From Quisquiliibacterium sp. (lineage in GTDB: Bacteria > Pseudomonadota > Gammaproteobacteria > Burkholderiales > Burkholderiaceae_E): DNA of 14,299 nt. Every line of letters begins with the position of its first letter. Position 1 is the stretch's first letter. The stretch covers positions 1-14,299 of the forward strand of contig JALRBB010000405.1 of assembly GCA_023257915.1 (NCBI GenBank). Reading direction: 5' to 3'. Positions 7,016-14,299 of the stretch are shown here, one piece after another. The notes under the pieces are model-generated. The model did not search any database. It was not told where the DNA came from and was given only the letters and a program-made list of their open reading frames with translations. The position numbers and the translations under genes are program-made.

Positions 7016-9778
7016 ATGACGATGGACTATCAAGCGCAGGCGCACTCAGGCTATTTCAGGCGTTCCCTGGGCGCGCTGCAGGCGCGCGCCGCCGGCAGTT
7101 TCGATGCGCTAACCACCCTGGATGACTGGATCGGTCGCAAAATCGATGCGACCTTGCTCGAAGCCACCCTGGACCAGACACTGCAGGCCGAACGGGCACG
7201 CATCGGCGCAATGCCCAGCGCAGATGCTTATGGCGAGGGAGTCGGGCGTGTGCTGCGCCAGGTGCGCCAGTGCCTGATCATGGCGCTGGCCGAGCGCGAC
7301 ATCCGCGGCCTGGCCCCGTTGTCCGAGGTCTGCAGCGCGATGACCGCATTCGCGGCGATCGCCACCCGGATCGCGATGCGCCAGGCCGGTGCCGAGTTGG
7401 CCGAACGCCACGGTCGCCCTCTGGATTCACGCGGCGCCCCGCAGGATCTGCTCGCGGTCGCGATGGGCAAGGGCGGCGCCGACGAACTCAATGTGTCCTC
7501 GGACCTGGATCTGATCTTCGTGTTTCGGGAGCAGGGCGAGACCGAAGGCGTAGCGGGCGGCGACGGCCAGATCCGGGCGTCGAGCCGGATCGCCACCGCC
7601 GAATTCATGCACCGGCTTGCCCGTCGCACGATCAACCTGCTGGCCGAATCCACCGGCGATGGGTTCGTGTTCCGCGTCGACACCCGTCTTCGCCCCAACG
7701 GCGACTCCGGCCCGCTGGTGGCGAGTCTGCCGATGCTCGAGGATTACTTCTTCTCGCAAGGTCGCGAATGGGAGCGGCTCGCCTGGCTCAAGGGCAAGGT
7801 TGCCGCCGACTCCGGACTGGCTGGTGACCAGGCCTGCCGCGACGATACGCAGGCGCTTGCCTCGATCGTCACTCCGTTCGTGTTCCGGCGCTACCTCGAC
7901 TTTCGCGCATTCGGCGCCTTGCGCGAGCTGCATCAGAAAATTCATGCCGAAATTGCCCGGCGCGACGCCCGCAACAGCGGCGGCATCGACCTGAAGCTCG
8001 GTCGAGGCGGTATTCGAGAAATCGAATTCACCGCACAACTGTTCCAGATCGTGCGCGGCGGCCGCGATCCCGGTCTGCGCGATCGGCGCACGCTGGTCAC
8101 GCTGGGCGCCCTGGGCGAGCGCGGCATCCTGCCGCAATCCGACGTGGATGCGCTGCGCGACGCCTACGAATTGCTGCGCCGGGCCGAACATGCGCTGCAG
8201 TTTCAGGAAGACGCCCAGACGCATCGGCTCGGACATGATGCCGAGGCTCGAGAGCGCGTCGCGGCGATGCTCGGCATGCCACGCGAGCGCTTCGAGAGCG
8301 CACTGGAGTCTGCGCGCACCGCGGTACAGCGGGTCTTCGACGATCTGCTCAAGGCCTCTGACCAAGGTGAACTGCCGCGTGCTGGCGAGGTCGGCGACGG
8401 AGCCAAGCCGCCGCCGGAGGCGCTCACGATGCGACTGCAGGCCTTGCGCGACGCGCAGCGTTACCGGGTCGCGGCCGAAGACACCCGCAAGGCGATCGAG
8501 ACGGTACTGGCCAGGGCGTTTGACGAAAGCGAGGACGAGGCCGCGCTGACCCGGCTGATCGAGCTGATCGAGGCCGTGCTCGGGCGTCCTGCCTACATCG
8601 CGCTGCTCGCACAGTTTCCGCTCGCCCAACGTCGCGTGATGACACTGCTCGGCAAGGCGAAATGGGCTGCCGACTACCTGAACCACCATCCGATCCTGCT
8701 TGATGAACTGCTCGACGGTCAGTTGTTCGAACCGGCCGACTATGCATCCTGGGAGGCCGCGCTGCGCGAGGCACTAGCCGGCGCGCGACTGGACGGCGAA
8801 CCCGACATCGAACTGCAGATGGACCTGATGCGCGAGGCGCATCACGCGCAGCTGTTCCGACTGCTCGCACAAGACCTCGAGGGGCTGCACAGCGTCGAGC
8901 GCATCTCGGACCACCTGAGCGAATTGGCCGACCGGGTGCTGGCGATTACGCTGGACCTGGTCTGGCCGCTGATTCGCAAGCGTCATCGCGACACACCCCG
9001 CTTCGCGGTGATTGCCTATGGCCGGCTCGGCGGCAAGGAACTCGGTTATGCATCCGACCTCGATCTGGTCTACCTGTTCGACGACGATGACGATGCCGCG
9101 CAGATGGCCTATTCGCAATTGGGCACCCGACTGGGCACCTGGTTGTCCTCACGCACTGCAGCCGGACAGTTGTTCGATGTTGACCTGCGGCTGCGGCCCA
9201 ACGGCGATGCCGGCCTGATCGTGAGCAGCCTGAACGGGTTTCGCAGCTACCAGCGCGACTCGGCCTGGGTCTGGGAGCACCAGGCGCTGACACGGGCGCG
9301 CTTTGCCGCGGGCGATGCGCAAATCGGCGCCGCGTTCGAGCAGGAGCGCCGAGCAATCCTGTCGCGCGAACGCGACCTGGACGCGCTTCGCAAGGAAGTG
9401 ATCTCGATGCGCGAGCGCATGCACGAAGGGCATCCGAACCGCAGCGAGCTGTTCGATCTGAAACATGACGACGGCGGCATGGTCGATATCGAGTTCATCG
9501 TGCAGACGCTCGTGCTGGCGCATGCGCATGCGCATCCGGAACTGCTCGAAAACCTGGGCAACATCGCCCTGCTGCGTCGCGCCGGCCAGGCCGGCCTGAT
9601 CGACGCGCAGCTGGCCGAACGGGTGGCAACCGCCTACCGCAGCTTTCGACAGTTACAGCACACGCTGCGTCTGAACGATGTTCGCTACGCCCGAGTCGAG
9701 CCCGACAGCGTCCAGGCGCTGCGCGATGATGTGAAAGCCTTGTGGCAGGCGGTGCTAGGCGATCCGCCGACTCAGTAG
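7016..9778 (+). CDS. glnE: Bifunctional glutamine synthetase adenylyltransferase / adenylyl-removing enzyme
   Basis: GlnE covalently switches glutamine synthetase (GlnA): its C-terminal half attaches AMP and its N-terminal half removes it, under control of PII proteins and glutamine. The product is 920 residues, normal for the family. The N-terminal adenylyl-removase nucleotidyltransferase motif AMGKGGADELNVSSDLDLIF is at 149-168, with metal-binding Asp163 and Asp165. The second, adenylyltransferase copy AYGRLGGKELGYASDLDLVY begins at 667, with Asp681 and Asp683. Both active sites look intact. The ATG at 7016 is chosen because AGGA lies 4 nt upstream and the length then fits; the reading frame stays open further 5' to 6767, but that part overlaps the divergent yhdP start and has no family resemblance. 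Neighbouring glnE and yhdP divergently is common in this lineage. Confidence 0.96.
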   Translation: MTMDYQAQAHSGYFRRSLGALQARAAGSFDALTTLDDWIGRKIDATLLEATLDQTLQAERARIGAMPSADAYGEGVGRVLRQVRQCLIMALAERDIRGLAPLSEVCSAMTAFAAIATRIAMRQAGAELAERHGRPLDSRGAPQDLLAVAMGKGGADELNVSSDLDLIFVFREQGETEGVAGGDGQIRASSRIATAEFMHRLARRTINLLAESTGDGFVFRVDTRLRPNGDSGPLVASLPMLEDYFFSQGREWERLAWLKGKVAADSGLAGDQACRDDTQALASIVTPFVFRRYLDFRAFGALRELHQKIHAEIARRDARNSGGIDLKLGRGGIREIEFTAQLFQIVRGGRDPGLRDRRTLVTLGALGERGILPQSDVDALRDAYELLRRAEHALQFQEDAQTHRLGHDAEARERVAAMLGMPRERFESALESARTAVQRVFDDLLKASDQGELPRAGEVGDGAKPPPEALTMRLQALRDAQRYRVAAEDTRKAIETVLARAFDESEDEAALTRLIELIEAVLGRPAYIALLAQFPLAQRRVMTLLGKAKWAADYLNHHPILLDELLDGQLFEPADYASWEAALREALAGARLDGEPDIELQMDLMREAHHAQLFRLLAQDLEGLHSVERISDHLSELADRVLAITLDLVWPLIRKRHRDTPRFAVIAYGRLGGKELGYASDLDLVYLFDDDDDAAQMAYSQLGTRLGTWLSSRTAAGQLFDVDLRLRPNGDAGLIVSSLNGFRSYQRDSAWVWEHQALTRARFAAGDAQIGAAFEQERRAILSRERDLDALRKEVISMRERMHEGHPNRSELFDLKHDDGGMVDIEFIVQTLVLAHAHAHPELLENLGNIALLRRAGQAGLIDAQLAERVATAYRSFRQLQHTLRLNDVRYARVEPDSVQALRDDVKALWQAVLGDPPTQ

Positions 9779-9793
9779 CCCAAGCATCGGCCA

Positions 9794-9819
9794 TCGCGAG
9801 GCTCTTGCAGCTCTCGCGA
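9794..9819. terminator. Hairpin between convergent glnE and crotonase genes
   Basis: An inverted repeat TCGCGAG (9794-9800) / CTCGCGA (9813-9819) makes a 7-bp stem with a 12-nt loop in the 50-nt space between the glnE stop and the opposing crotonase stop. It is well placed as a bidirectional terminator, but there is no clear T-run on either side, so function is uncertain. Confidence 0.4.
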
Positions 9820-9828
9820 CTGTTACCG

Positions 9829-10614
9829 CTATTTCGACTTTTGCGACTGCCCGCGCTCGACGATGTCAGCGCGCCGCCGTTCGATGTCGCCTGCATCGAC
9901 CGCGGCATTCGCCTGTCTTGCCCGCTCGGCCTCCAGCTGCATGCCATCGGCAAATGCCGCAGCGAATCCGTCATCGATCAGTTTCTTGTAGTCGACCAGC
10001 ATCTGCGGAATCACCGACAACATGTCGAGCGCCAACGCCCGCGCCTGCTCAAGTAGCTGAGCCGGTTCGACGACACGATTGACCAGCCCCCATTCGCAGG
10101 CCTGGCGCGCCGACAGAAAGTTGCCGGTCAAGGACAACTCCTTGGCGCGGTAAACGCCAATCGCCCGGCTCAGGCGCTGCGACAACCCCCAGCCCGGCAT
10201 CACACCGACTCGCGCATGCGTGTCGGCAAAACGCGCCTCGCTCGACGCGAGCAGCACATCGCAGGCGAGCGCCAGCTCAAAGCCCCCGGTGATCGCCGCA
10301 CCATTGATCGCACCAATGACCGGCCCCGAAAAACGCTCCAGCGCACGCACCGGATCGCGCACCTGGACCGCGAATGCCGCCGAACCCTCGCCACCCGCGC
10401 CAAGCTCTTTCAGATCCAGCCCCGCGCAAAACGCCTTGCCAGCACCGGTCAGGATCAGCACCCGCACCGCCGGATCCGCCTCCAGCGCCTCGATCTGTGC
10501 CGCGAGTTCCTCGCGAAGCCGCCGGGACAGCGCGTTCATCGCTTCCGGCCGGTTCAGCGTCAAAACCGCGTACCCCTGCGGCGCGCGCTCGACGATCAGC
10601 AAGCCATGTTCCAT
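9829..10614 (-). CDS. Crotonase-family protein (enoyl-CoA hydratase/isomerase-like)
   Basis: A 261-residue crotonase-fold protein. The oxyanion-hole segments are visible: KAFCAGLDLKEL (60-71) and AINGAAITGGFELALACD (102-119). Glu113 matches the first catalytic glutamate of enoyl-CoA hydratase (Glu144 in the rat enzyme). At the position of the second one (Glu164 in rat) the alignment puts His133, in FADTHARVGVMPGWG. A classical syn-hydration mechanism is therefore doubtful; isomerase, thioesterase, decarboxylase or other acyl-CoA chemistry is possible. The ATG at 10614 has AGGG 8 nt upstream and is preferred over a TTG at 10620, which is only 2 nt from that motif. It starts 18 nt after the MFS transporter stop, so the two genes form an operon. 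Confidence 0.85.
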   Translation of the reverse strand: MEHGLLIVERAPQGYAVLTLNRPEAMNALSRRLREELAAQIEALEADPAVRVLILTGAGKAFCAGLDLKELGAGGEGSAAFAVQVRDPVRALERFSGPVIGAINGAAITGGFELALACDVLLASSEARFADTHARVGVMPGWGLSQRLSRAIGVYRAKELSLTGNFLSARQACEWGLVNRVVEPAQLLEQARALALDMLSVIPQMLVDYKKLIDDGFAAAFADGMQLEAERARQANAAVDAGDIERRRADIVERGQSQKSK

Positions 10615-10632
10615 GCACAAATCCCTGTTGAC

Positions 10633-11841
10633 TCAGGCAGCCGCCGGCGCCGTCTTTCCGGTGCGCCAGCCGATGCGCCCGCCCAGCCAGATCGCAGCCC
10701 CCAGCACCAGCAATACAAAGGGCAGCGACAGCAGATTGAGCACCGACCAGCCGTTGACGAACAACAGCGCACCGGACGAAGCCGAAGAGGTGACCATCAC
10801 TGAAAACACGCACAAGTCCATGAAACCCTGGACTTTCATGCGCTCGGCGGGCCGGTAACTGCTGGTGAGCAGCGTGGTACCGCCGGTGTACATGAAGTTC
10901 CAGCCCAGTCCGAGCAGGAACAAGGCCGCCAGAAAGTGCATCAGATCGACCCCGGACAGCGCGATCACGACACAGGCCAGCATCAGCGTGCAGCCGGCGA
11001 TGATGATCTGCAGCACACCAAATCTGGCGACCAGAGAGCCGGTGATCAGACCCGGCGCAAACATGCCGATCACATGCCATTCGATGACCAGAGCGGCAGA
11101 GGCAAACGGATGCTTGCAGACCTGCATCGCGAGCGGCGTGGACACCATCAGCAGGTTCATGATGCCGTAGCCGAGCGCAGCCGTCATGATCGCGAACCAG
11201 CAGGTCGGCTGGCGCAGGATTTCGCGCAGGCCACGTATCTCGCCAATCGCAGCCACTGCCTCCTTGGAAGGCAAACGCAGCAACTGCACCAGTAACAATG
11301 AGGCGAGCGCAAAACCGATCAGCGTCAGGTAGGTGCCGGCAAACTGTGTGGCCAGCCACTGGCTGGACCACTTGGCCAGCTCCGGACCGATGACACCGCC
11401 GGCGATGCCGCCGGTGACCACCAGAGAGATCGCCTTGGCCCGGAACGAGGGCTGGTACTTGTCGGCCACATCGGCTGCGGCAAAGCGCAAGCTGGCGCCA
11501 AAGGCGTTGTACAGGCCCAGCACGAAGGTGGCGAAACACAGCAGGCCCAGGCTCTTTTGCGTCATCGCATACCAGGCCAGCAGCGAGCCGATCATCGCAA
11601 CCAACGATCCGACGGTGTAGCCGATGCGACGCCCGAAGCGGTTCATCACCGCCGCCGCCGGCATCGCCCAGAGCGCTCCCCCGAGCACATAGCCGGTGAC
11701 CGGCAGCGTCGCCATCAGCTTGTTGTCCGCGATCGCCAGCCCGGCCAGACCGTTGACCACGATCAGCGTCGTGTTGTTCGTGAACAGCAGCGCCTGCAGC
11801 GCGGTCAACAGCGTCAGCTGACTTCGAAGTGAGGAGAGCAT
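10633..11841 (-). CDS. MFS transporter
   Basis: A 402-residue integral membrane protein of the major facilitator superfamily with about 12 hydrophobic segments in two halves, separated by a charged loop near residues 215-237 (RLPSKEAVAAIGEIRGLREIL). The motif-A-like loop between helices 2 and 3 reads NRFGRRIGY at 67-75. The substrate cannot be named. The ATG at 11841 starts MLSSLRSQLTLL just before helix 1 and fits the family; the frame stays open upstream to 12039, but that part is Arg/Gly/Pro-rich shadow sequence overlapping the ilvE promoter region. The ribosome-binding site is weak. The crotonase gene follows after 18 nt, suggesting uptake or export of an acid whose CoA ester the crotonase handles, or a general partnership. 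No regulator gene is adjacent. Confidence 0.9.
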   Translation of the reverse strand: MLSSLRSQLTLLTALQALLFTNNTTLIVVNGLAGLAIADNKLMATLPVTGYVLGGALWAMPAAAVMNRFGRRIGYTVGSLVAMIGSLLAWYAMTQKSLGLLCFATFVLGLYNAFGASLRFAAADVADKYQPSFRAKAISLVVTGGIAGGVIGPELAKWSSQWLATQFAGTYLTLIGFALASLLLVQLLRLPSKEAVAAIGEIRGLREILRQPTCWFAIMTAALGYGIMNLLMVSTPLAMQVCKHPFASAALVIEWHVIGMFAPGLITGSLVARFGVLQIIIAGCTLMLACVVIALSGVDLMHFLAALFLLGLGWNFMYTGGTTLLTSSYRPAERMKVQGFMDLCVFSVMVTSSASSGALLFVNGWSVLNLLSLPFVLLVLGAAIWLGGRIGWRTGKTAPAAA

Positions 11842-11896
11842 AGGGGTCTGGCCTGCCTGGAAGCGGACGCCCGGCCGCTGGCCAGGCAAGTTCGCG

Positions 11897-11902
11897 AGTA
11901 TA
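11897..11902 (-). promoter_or_regulatory. Possible -10 element for the MFS-crotonase operon
   Basis: TATACT on the minus strand (11902-11897) matches 5 of 6 bases of the sigma70 -10 consensus in otherwise very GC-rich DNA, about 55 nt before the MFS start. No recognisable -35 box lies at the right distance, so the promoter may be weak or activator-dependent. Confidence 0.35.
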
Positions 11903-12010
11903 GGACCTGTGGCCGCCCGCCGGCCGGCCGGAGCGCCGCCTGCCGGCCGACGCCATTCAGTCCGTGGACGAAATCGGACCCACGGCCCCCGACGTCCGCC
12001 GCGCATTGGA

Positions 12011-12016
12011 TAGAAT
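12011..12016 (+). promoter_or_regulatory. Possible -10 element for ilvE
   Basis: TAGAAT (12011-12016) matches 5 of 6 bases of the -10 consensus and lies about 55 nt before the ilvE ATG. The -35 region is poor (CCGACG at a 16-nt spacing, 3 of 6). No leader peptide or terminator was found between it and ilvE. Confidence 0.38.
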
Positions 12017-12069
12017 CGCGCTCTGGATCCGAAATTCACGCAACATCACTCATTTCCCGGGAGTTTCCT

Positions 12070-12990
12070 ATGTCGATGGCCGACCGCGACGGTTTGATCT
12101 GGTTCGACGGCAAGATGGTCGATTGGCGCGACGCCAAGCTGCACGTGCTGACCCACACCCTGCACTACGGCATGGGCGTGTTCGAGGGCGTCCGTGCATA
12201 CAAGACCGGCACCGGCACCGCAATCTTCAGGCTCAAGGAACACACGACCCGACTGTTCAACTCGGCCAAGATCTTCCAGATGACGATCCCGTACGCGTTC
12301 GACGAGATCCTGCAGGCGCAACTGGACACGGTCCGCCAGAACAAGCTCGAGTCCTGCTACATCCGTCCGCTCGCCTGGATCGGCTCGGAGAAAATGGGCG
12401 TCTCGCCGAAGGGCAACACGATCCATGTCGCGATCGCGGTGTGGCCCTGGGGCGCCTATCTTGGCGAGGACGGCATCGCCAAGGGCATTCGCATCAAGAC
12501 GTCTTCGTACAGCCGGCACCATGTCAATGTCTCGCTGGTGCGCGCCAAAGCCAGCGGCTACTACATCAACTCGATTCTGGCCAACCAGGAAGTCACCGCA
12601 AACGGTTACGACGAGGCGCTGCTGCTCGATACGGATGGCTACGTCTCCGAGGGTGCCGGCGAGAACGTGTTCATCGTCAAGAACGGCAAGCTGTACACCC
12701 CGGATCTTGCGTCCTGCCTGGACGGCATCACGCGCGATTCGGTCATCACGATGGCGCGCGACCTGGGTATCGAAGTCATCGAAAAGCGCATCACGCGTGA
12801 CGAGATGTATTGCGCCGACGAAGCATTTTTCACCGGCACTGCGGCCGAAATCACCCCGATCCGCGAACTCGATGACCGAACCATCGGTGCTGGCAGCCGC
12901 GGCCCGGTCACCGAAAAGCTGCAGTCGCTGTTCTTCGACGTGGTTGCCGGCAAGAGCGAAAAGTACGCTCATTGGCTAAGCGCGGTCTGA
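12070..12990 (+). CDS. ilvE: Branched-chain amino acid aminotransferase
   Basis: IlvE is a PLP-dependent fold-type IV transaminase that performs the last step of Ile, Val and Leu synthesis with glutamate as amino donor, and the first step of their breakdown. The product is 306 residues, the usual length. The PLP-binding lysine is Lys160 in LVRAKASGYYIN (Lys159 in E. coli). The class-IV signature runs through YVSEGAGENVF near 191-201 with Glu194. HYGMGVFEGVRAY (32-44) and FFTGTAAEITPIREL near the C-terminus are also typical. The ATG at 12070 has GGGAG (12059-12063) 6 nt upstream. Five nucleotides separate its stop from the zinc-finger gene, so the two are co-translated. Confidence 0.96.
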   Translation: MSMADRDGLIWFDGKMVDWRDAKLHVLTHTLHYGMGVFEGVRAYKTGTGTAIFRLKEHTTRLFNSAKIFQMTIPYAFDEILQAQLDTVRQNKLESCYIRPLAWIGSEKMGVSPKGNTIHVAIAVWPWGAYLGEDGIAKGIRIKTSSYSRHHVNVSLVRAKASGYYINSILANQEVTANGYDEALLLDTDGYVSEGAGENVFIVKNGKLYTPDLASCLDGITRDSVITMARDLGIEVIEKRITRDEMYCADEAFFTGTAAEITPIRELDDRTIGAGSRGPVTEKLQSLFFDVVAGKSEKYAHWLSAV

Positions 12991-12995
12991 TCGCC

Positions 12996-13199
12996 ATGCA
13001 AGCCAGCGACAAGAGCGCCGCAGCCGTCGAACTCGACGGCTCCGACCTGCCGGCCTATTGCCCAAATCCGCGCATGCCGATCTGGAGCAGTCACCCGAAG
13101 GTGTTCATCGACGTCACGCACGACGGCGAAGGCCGCTGCCCATACTGCGGCACCCTGTATCGTTTGAAACCCGGCGCGGTCGTCAAAGGCCATCACTGA
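12996..13199 (+). CDS. Small CHCC zinc-finger protein (NDUFS6-like)
   Basis: A 67-residue protein of the zf-CHCC family, which resembles the zinc-binding end of mitochondrial complex I subunit NDUFS6. The four likely zinc ligands are Cys22, His33, Cys48 and Cys51, in AYCPNP, SSHPKVF and RCPYCGTLY. The bacterial function is not established. The ATG at 12996 lies 5 nt after the ilvE stop; an in-frame TTG at 12972 overlapping ilvE is less likely. There is no clear Shine-Dalgarno sequence, so reinitiation after ilvE is probable. This gene commonly sits between ilvE and waaF in Burkholderiales. Its stop codon is part of a large hairpin. Confidence 0.88.
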   Translation: MQASDKSAAAVELDGSDLPAYCPNPRMPIWSSHPKVFIDVTHDGEGRCPYCGTLYRLKPGAVVKGHH

Positions 13200-13243
13200 G
13201 CCGGGCGGCCCGGAGCAGATTCCGGGCCCATGCGCCTGGCTCA
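13197..13243 (+). terminator. Large hairpin at the end of the zinc-finger gene
   Basis: TGAGCCGGGCG (13197-13207) pairs with CGCCTGGCTCA (13233-13243) over 11 bp with one G-U. Inside it GCCCGGA (13208-13214) pairs with TCCGGGC (13221-13227) around a 6-nt loop, leaving a 5-nt bulge on the 3' side. The stem includes the stop codon of the zinc-finger gene. No T-run follows, so it is either an imperfect terminator or an mRNA-stabilising 3' structure. Confidence 0.42.
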
Positions 13244-13259
13244 CCGGCCTAGTCGCGAC

Positions 13260-13296
13260 GGGCAGTCTTGGGGGAAAATAAGGCTCCCCCCTGCCC
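13260..13296 (+). promoter_or_regulatory. Hairpin in the waaF leader
   Basis: GGGCAG (13260-13265) pairs with CTGCCC (13291-13296) and GGGGGA (13270-13275) pairs with TCCCCC (13285-13290). There is a 4-nt bulge (TCTT) and a 9-nt loop. It ends 13 nt before the probable waaF start at 13310 and has no T-run. It could affect waaF translation or mark the end of the upstream transcript. Confidence 0.35.
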
Positions 13297-13309
13297 TGGT
13301 CGCATCACC

Positions 13310-14179
13310 TTGAACACCCTGATCGTTGCCCCGAACTGGATCGGTGACGCCGTGATGGCGCAGCCGCTGTTGGCGCTGCTCGCCCGCAACGATCCGCAGG
13401 CGTGCATCGAGGTGCTCGCACCGCCACAGGTCGCGCCGGTGTTCGCCGCGATGGCCGAGGTGGCCGGGGTCATCGAGGCGCCGAACCTGCGGGGCAGGCT
13501 GCAGTTGCGCGAACGCTGGCAACTGGCGCGACAGCTTCGCGGCCGCTACCAGCGCTGCTATGTACTGCCCAATTCGCTGAAATCGGCGCTGATCCCGTTC
13601 ATGGCCGGCATCGCGCAGCGCCACGGCCATCTGGGCGAGTCGCGCTACCTGCTGCTCAACCGCGCACACCGCAGCGGCAAAGCCAGACACCTGCCGATGG
13701 TCGAGCATTACGCAAGACTGGCGTTCCCTGCGCAAGAACCGATACCGGCCGGCGTGCCCGACCCGGTGCTGCGGGTTGCGCCGGCGCAAATCCAGGCCGC
13801 GCGTAGCCGGCTCAAGATCGAGGCCGACGCCCCCTTGTTCGTCTTGTGCCCGGGCGCCGAGTACGGTGCGGCCAAGCGATGGCCGGCCCGGCATTTCGGG
13901 GCCTTGGCAAGCATGATCGCCAACGAATGGCCGGAGGCGATCATCGCGCTGCTGGGCTCGGCCAAGGAACGCACCCTGGCGACCGAAATCGCCGCGCTGT
14001 CGGGCCAGGAGCTGCGCAACCTGTGCGGGGAAACCTCGCTGGCTGAAGCGCTTGCCCTGATCGCCGGCGCTGACGCCGTGGTCTCGAACGATTCCGGGCT
14101 GATGCACATCGCCGGTGCGTTCGACCGCAAGCTGGTGGTGATCTACGGCGCATCGTCGGAGAAGATGACGCCGCCGTAG
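13310..14179 (+). CDS. waaF: ADP-heptose:LPS heptosyltransferase II, cut at the C-terminus
   Basis: WaaF (RfaF) adds the second L-glycero-D-manno-heptose to the inner core of lipopolysaccharide at the cytoplasmic face of the inner membrane. It belongs to glycosyltransferase family 9. The N-terminus [23 protein letters not shown] and the donor-binding part [19 protein letters not shown] and [13 protein letters not shown] are diagnostic. Only 289 residues are present against about 340-350 normally. The frame ends in [11 protein letters not shown] followed by TAG, just where the family continues with TPPLS and about 40 more residues. Sequence after about 14176 reads as truD on the other strand. 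The start is taken as TTG 13310 because the conserved N-terminus begins there; no ATG or GTG is available and the upstream TTG (13268) lies inside a hairpin. The missing end is thus due to a junction rather than normal variation. Confidence 0.88.
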   Translation: MNTLIVAPNWIGDAVMAQPLLALLARNDPQACIEVLAPPQVAPVFAAMAEVAGVIEAPNLRGRLQLRERWQLARQLRGRYQRCYVLPNSLKSALIPFMAGIAQRHGHLGESRYLLLNRAHRSGKARHLPMVEHYARLAFPAQEPIPAGVPDPVLRVAPAQIQAARSRLKIEADAPLFVLCPGAEYGAAKRWPARHFGALASMIANEWPEAIIALLGSAKERTLATEIAALSGQELRNLCGETSLAEALALIAGADAVVSNDSGLMHIAGAFDRKLVVIYGASSEKMTPP

Positions 14180-14299
14180 CCGAAACGCTGGCTGCCAAAG
14201 TAGTTCGGTACGCCCTGCACCTTGAGCTGTTGCAGGCGTGCATCAAGGGCCTGGTGGTCGGCTGCCAGGGCGGTCAGGCGCAGGGTGAAGCCGTTCGCC
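14143..14299 (-). CDS. truD: Fragment of tRNA pseudouridine synthase D
   Basis: The minus-strand frame entering from the right edge reads [20 protein letters not shown] and then [16 protein letters not shown]. The second stretch is the conserved TruD motif (E. coli has KGVPNYFGAQRFGIGGSN). TruD makes pseudouridine 13 in tRNA-Glu. TruD-like sequence stops at about 14170, and the remaining residues VIFSDDAP before the TAG (14145-14143) are only the antisense of waaF. The N-terminal part of the gene would lie beyond the window and the C-terminal half is missing. It is either a chimeric end of the assembly or a truncated gene from a real rearrangement. Confidence 0.8.
   Translation of the reverse strand, partial: ANGFTLRLTALAADHQALDARLQQLKVQGVPNYFGSQRFGYGGVIFSDDAP

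Noticed and set aside
7427..8689. Minus-strand open frame of 420 codons opposite glnE
   Set aside because: Antisense of the conserved GlnE sequence with no family features.
10277..11956. Minus-strand open frame of 559 codons across the MFS and crotonase genes
   Set aside because: It is a different frame from both recognisable proteins and is Arg/Gly/Ala-rich without any domain; long shadow frames are expected at this GC content.
11842..12039. Upstream extension of the MFS transporter frame
   Set aside because: The added 66 residues are low-complexity Arg/Gly/Pro sequence before a normal MFS N-terminus and run into the ilvE promoter region.
12017..12069. Search for a branched-chain leader peptide before ilvE
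   Set aside because: No short ORF rich in Ile, Val or Leu and no terminator hairpin were seen, so attenuation there is not supported.
12046..12972. Minus-strand open frame of 308 codons opposite ilvE
   Set aside because: Antisense of ilvE, which carries all the catalytic motifs; the antisense product has no recognisable domain.

Overview
The window is high-GC bacterial chromosome. Its gene content and order (aroG, tldD, nitrilase, yhdP and glnE, then ilvE, a small zinc-finger gene and waaF) point to a betaproteobacterium, probably Burkholderiales. This placement rests on synteny and protein resemblance recalled from memory; no search was run.

Left block, minus strand, bases 1-6925. The order of transcription is yhdP (AsmA-like envelope protein), a nitrilase-family amidase joined by an ATGA overlap, tldD (metalloprotease subunit) 28 nt later, and then a separately controlled aroG (DAHP synthase) that runs off the left edge. 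The roughly 240-nt gap between tldD and aroG is the most interesting part of the window. It holds a sigma70-like promoter, a 26-codon leader peptide with 8 Phe/Tyr in 10 consecutive codons, a possible pause hairpin, an antiterminator pairing and a GC-rich terminator with a T-rich tail, all ahead of aroG. This is the full layout of a ribosome-mediated transcription attenuator, apparently sensing Phe and Tyr to control entry into the shikimate pathway. The predicted transcription start leaves almost no 5' UTR, so the leader peptide may be translated from a nearly leaderless mRNA.

Middle, bases 7016-11841. glnE (glutamine synthetase adenylyltransferase / adenylyl-removing enzyme) is divergent from yhdP. 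It converges on a two-gene minus-strand operon encoding an MFS transporter and a crotonase-fold protein that lacks one of the two classical hydratase glutamates.

Right block, plus strand, bases 12070-14179. ilvE (branched-chain aminotransferase) and a 67-residue CHCC zinc-finger protein form a tight pair. Two strong consecutive hairpins follow, then waaF (LPS heptosyltransferase II). waaF breaks off inside its conserved C-terminal region at about 14176. At the same point a minus-strand fragment of TruD (tRNA pseudouridine synthase) breaks off in its conserved NYFG...RFG region. Two unrelated genes cut at one point, with a short ambiguous GC overlap, suggest an assembly chimera at the end of the sequence or a recent rearrangement.

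No tRNA, rRNA, CRISPR array, insertion sequence or prophage was seen. All gaps between genes are shorter than 300 nt, and the structures found in them are listed.
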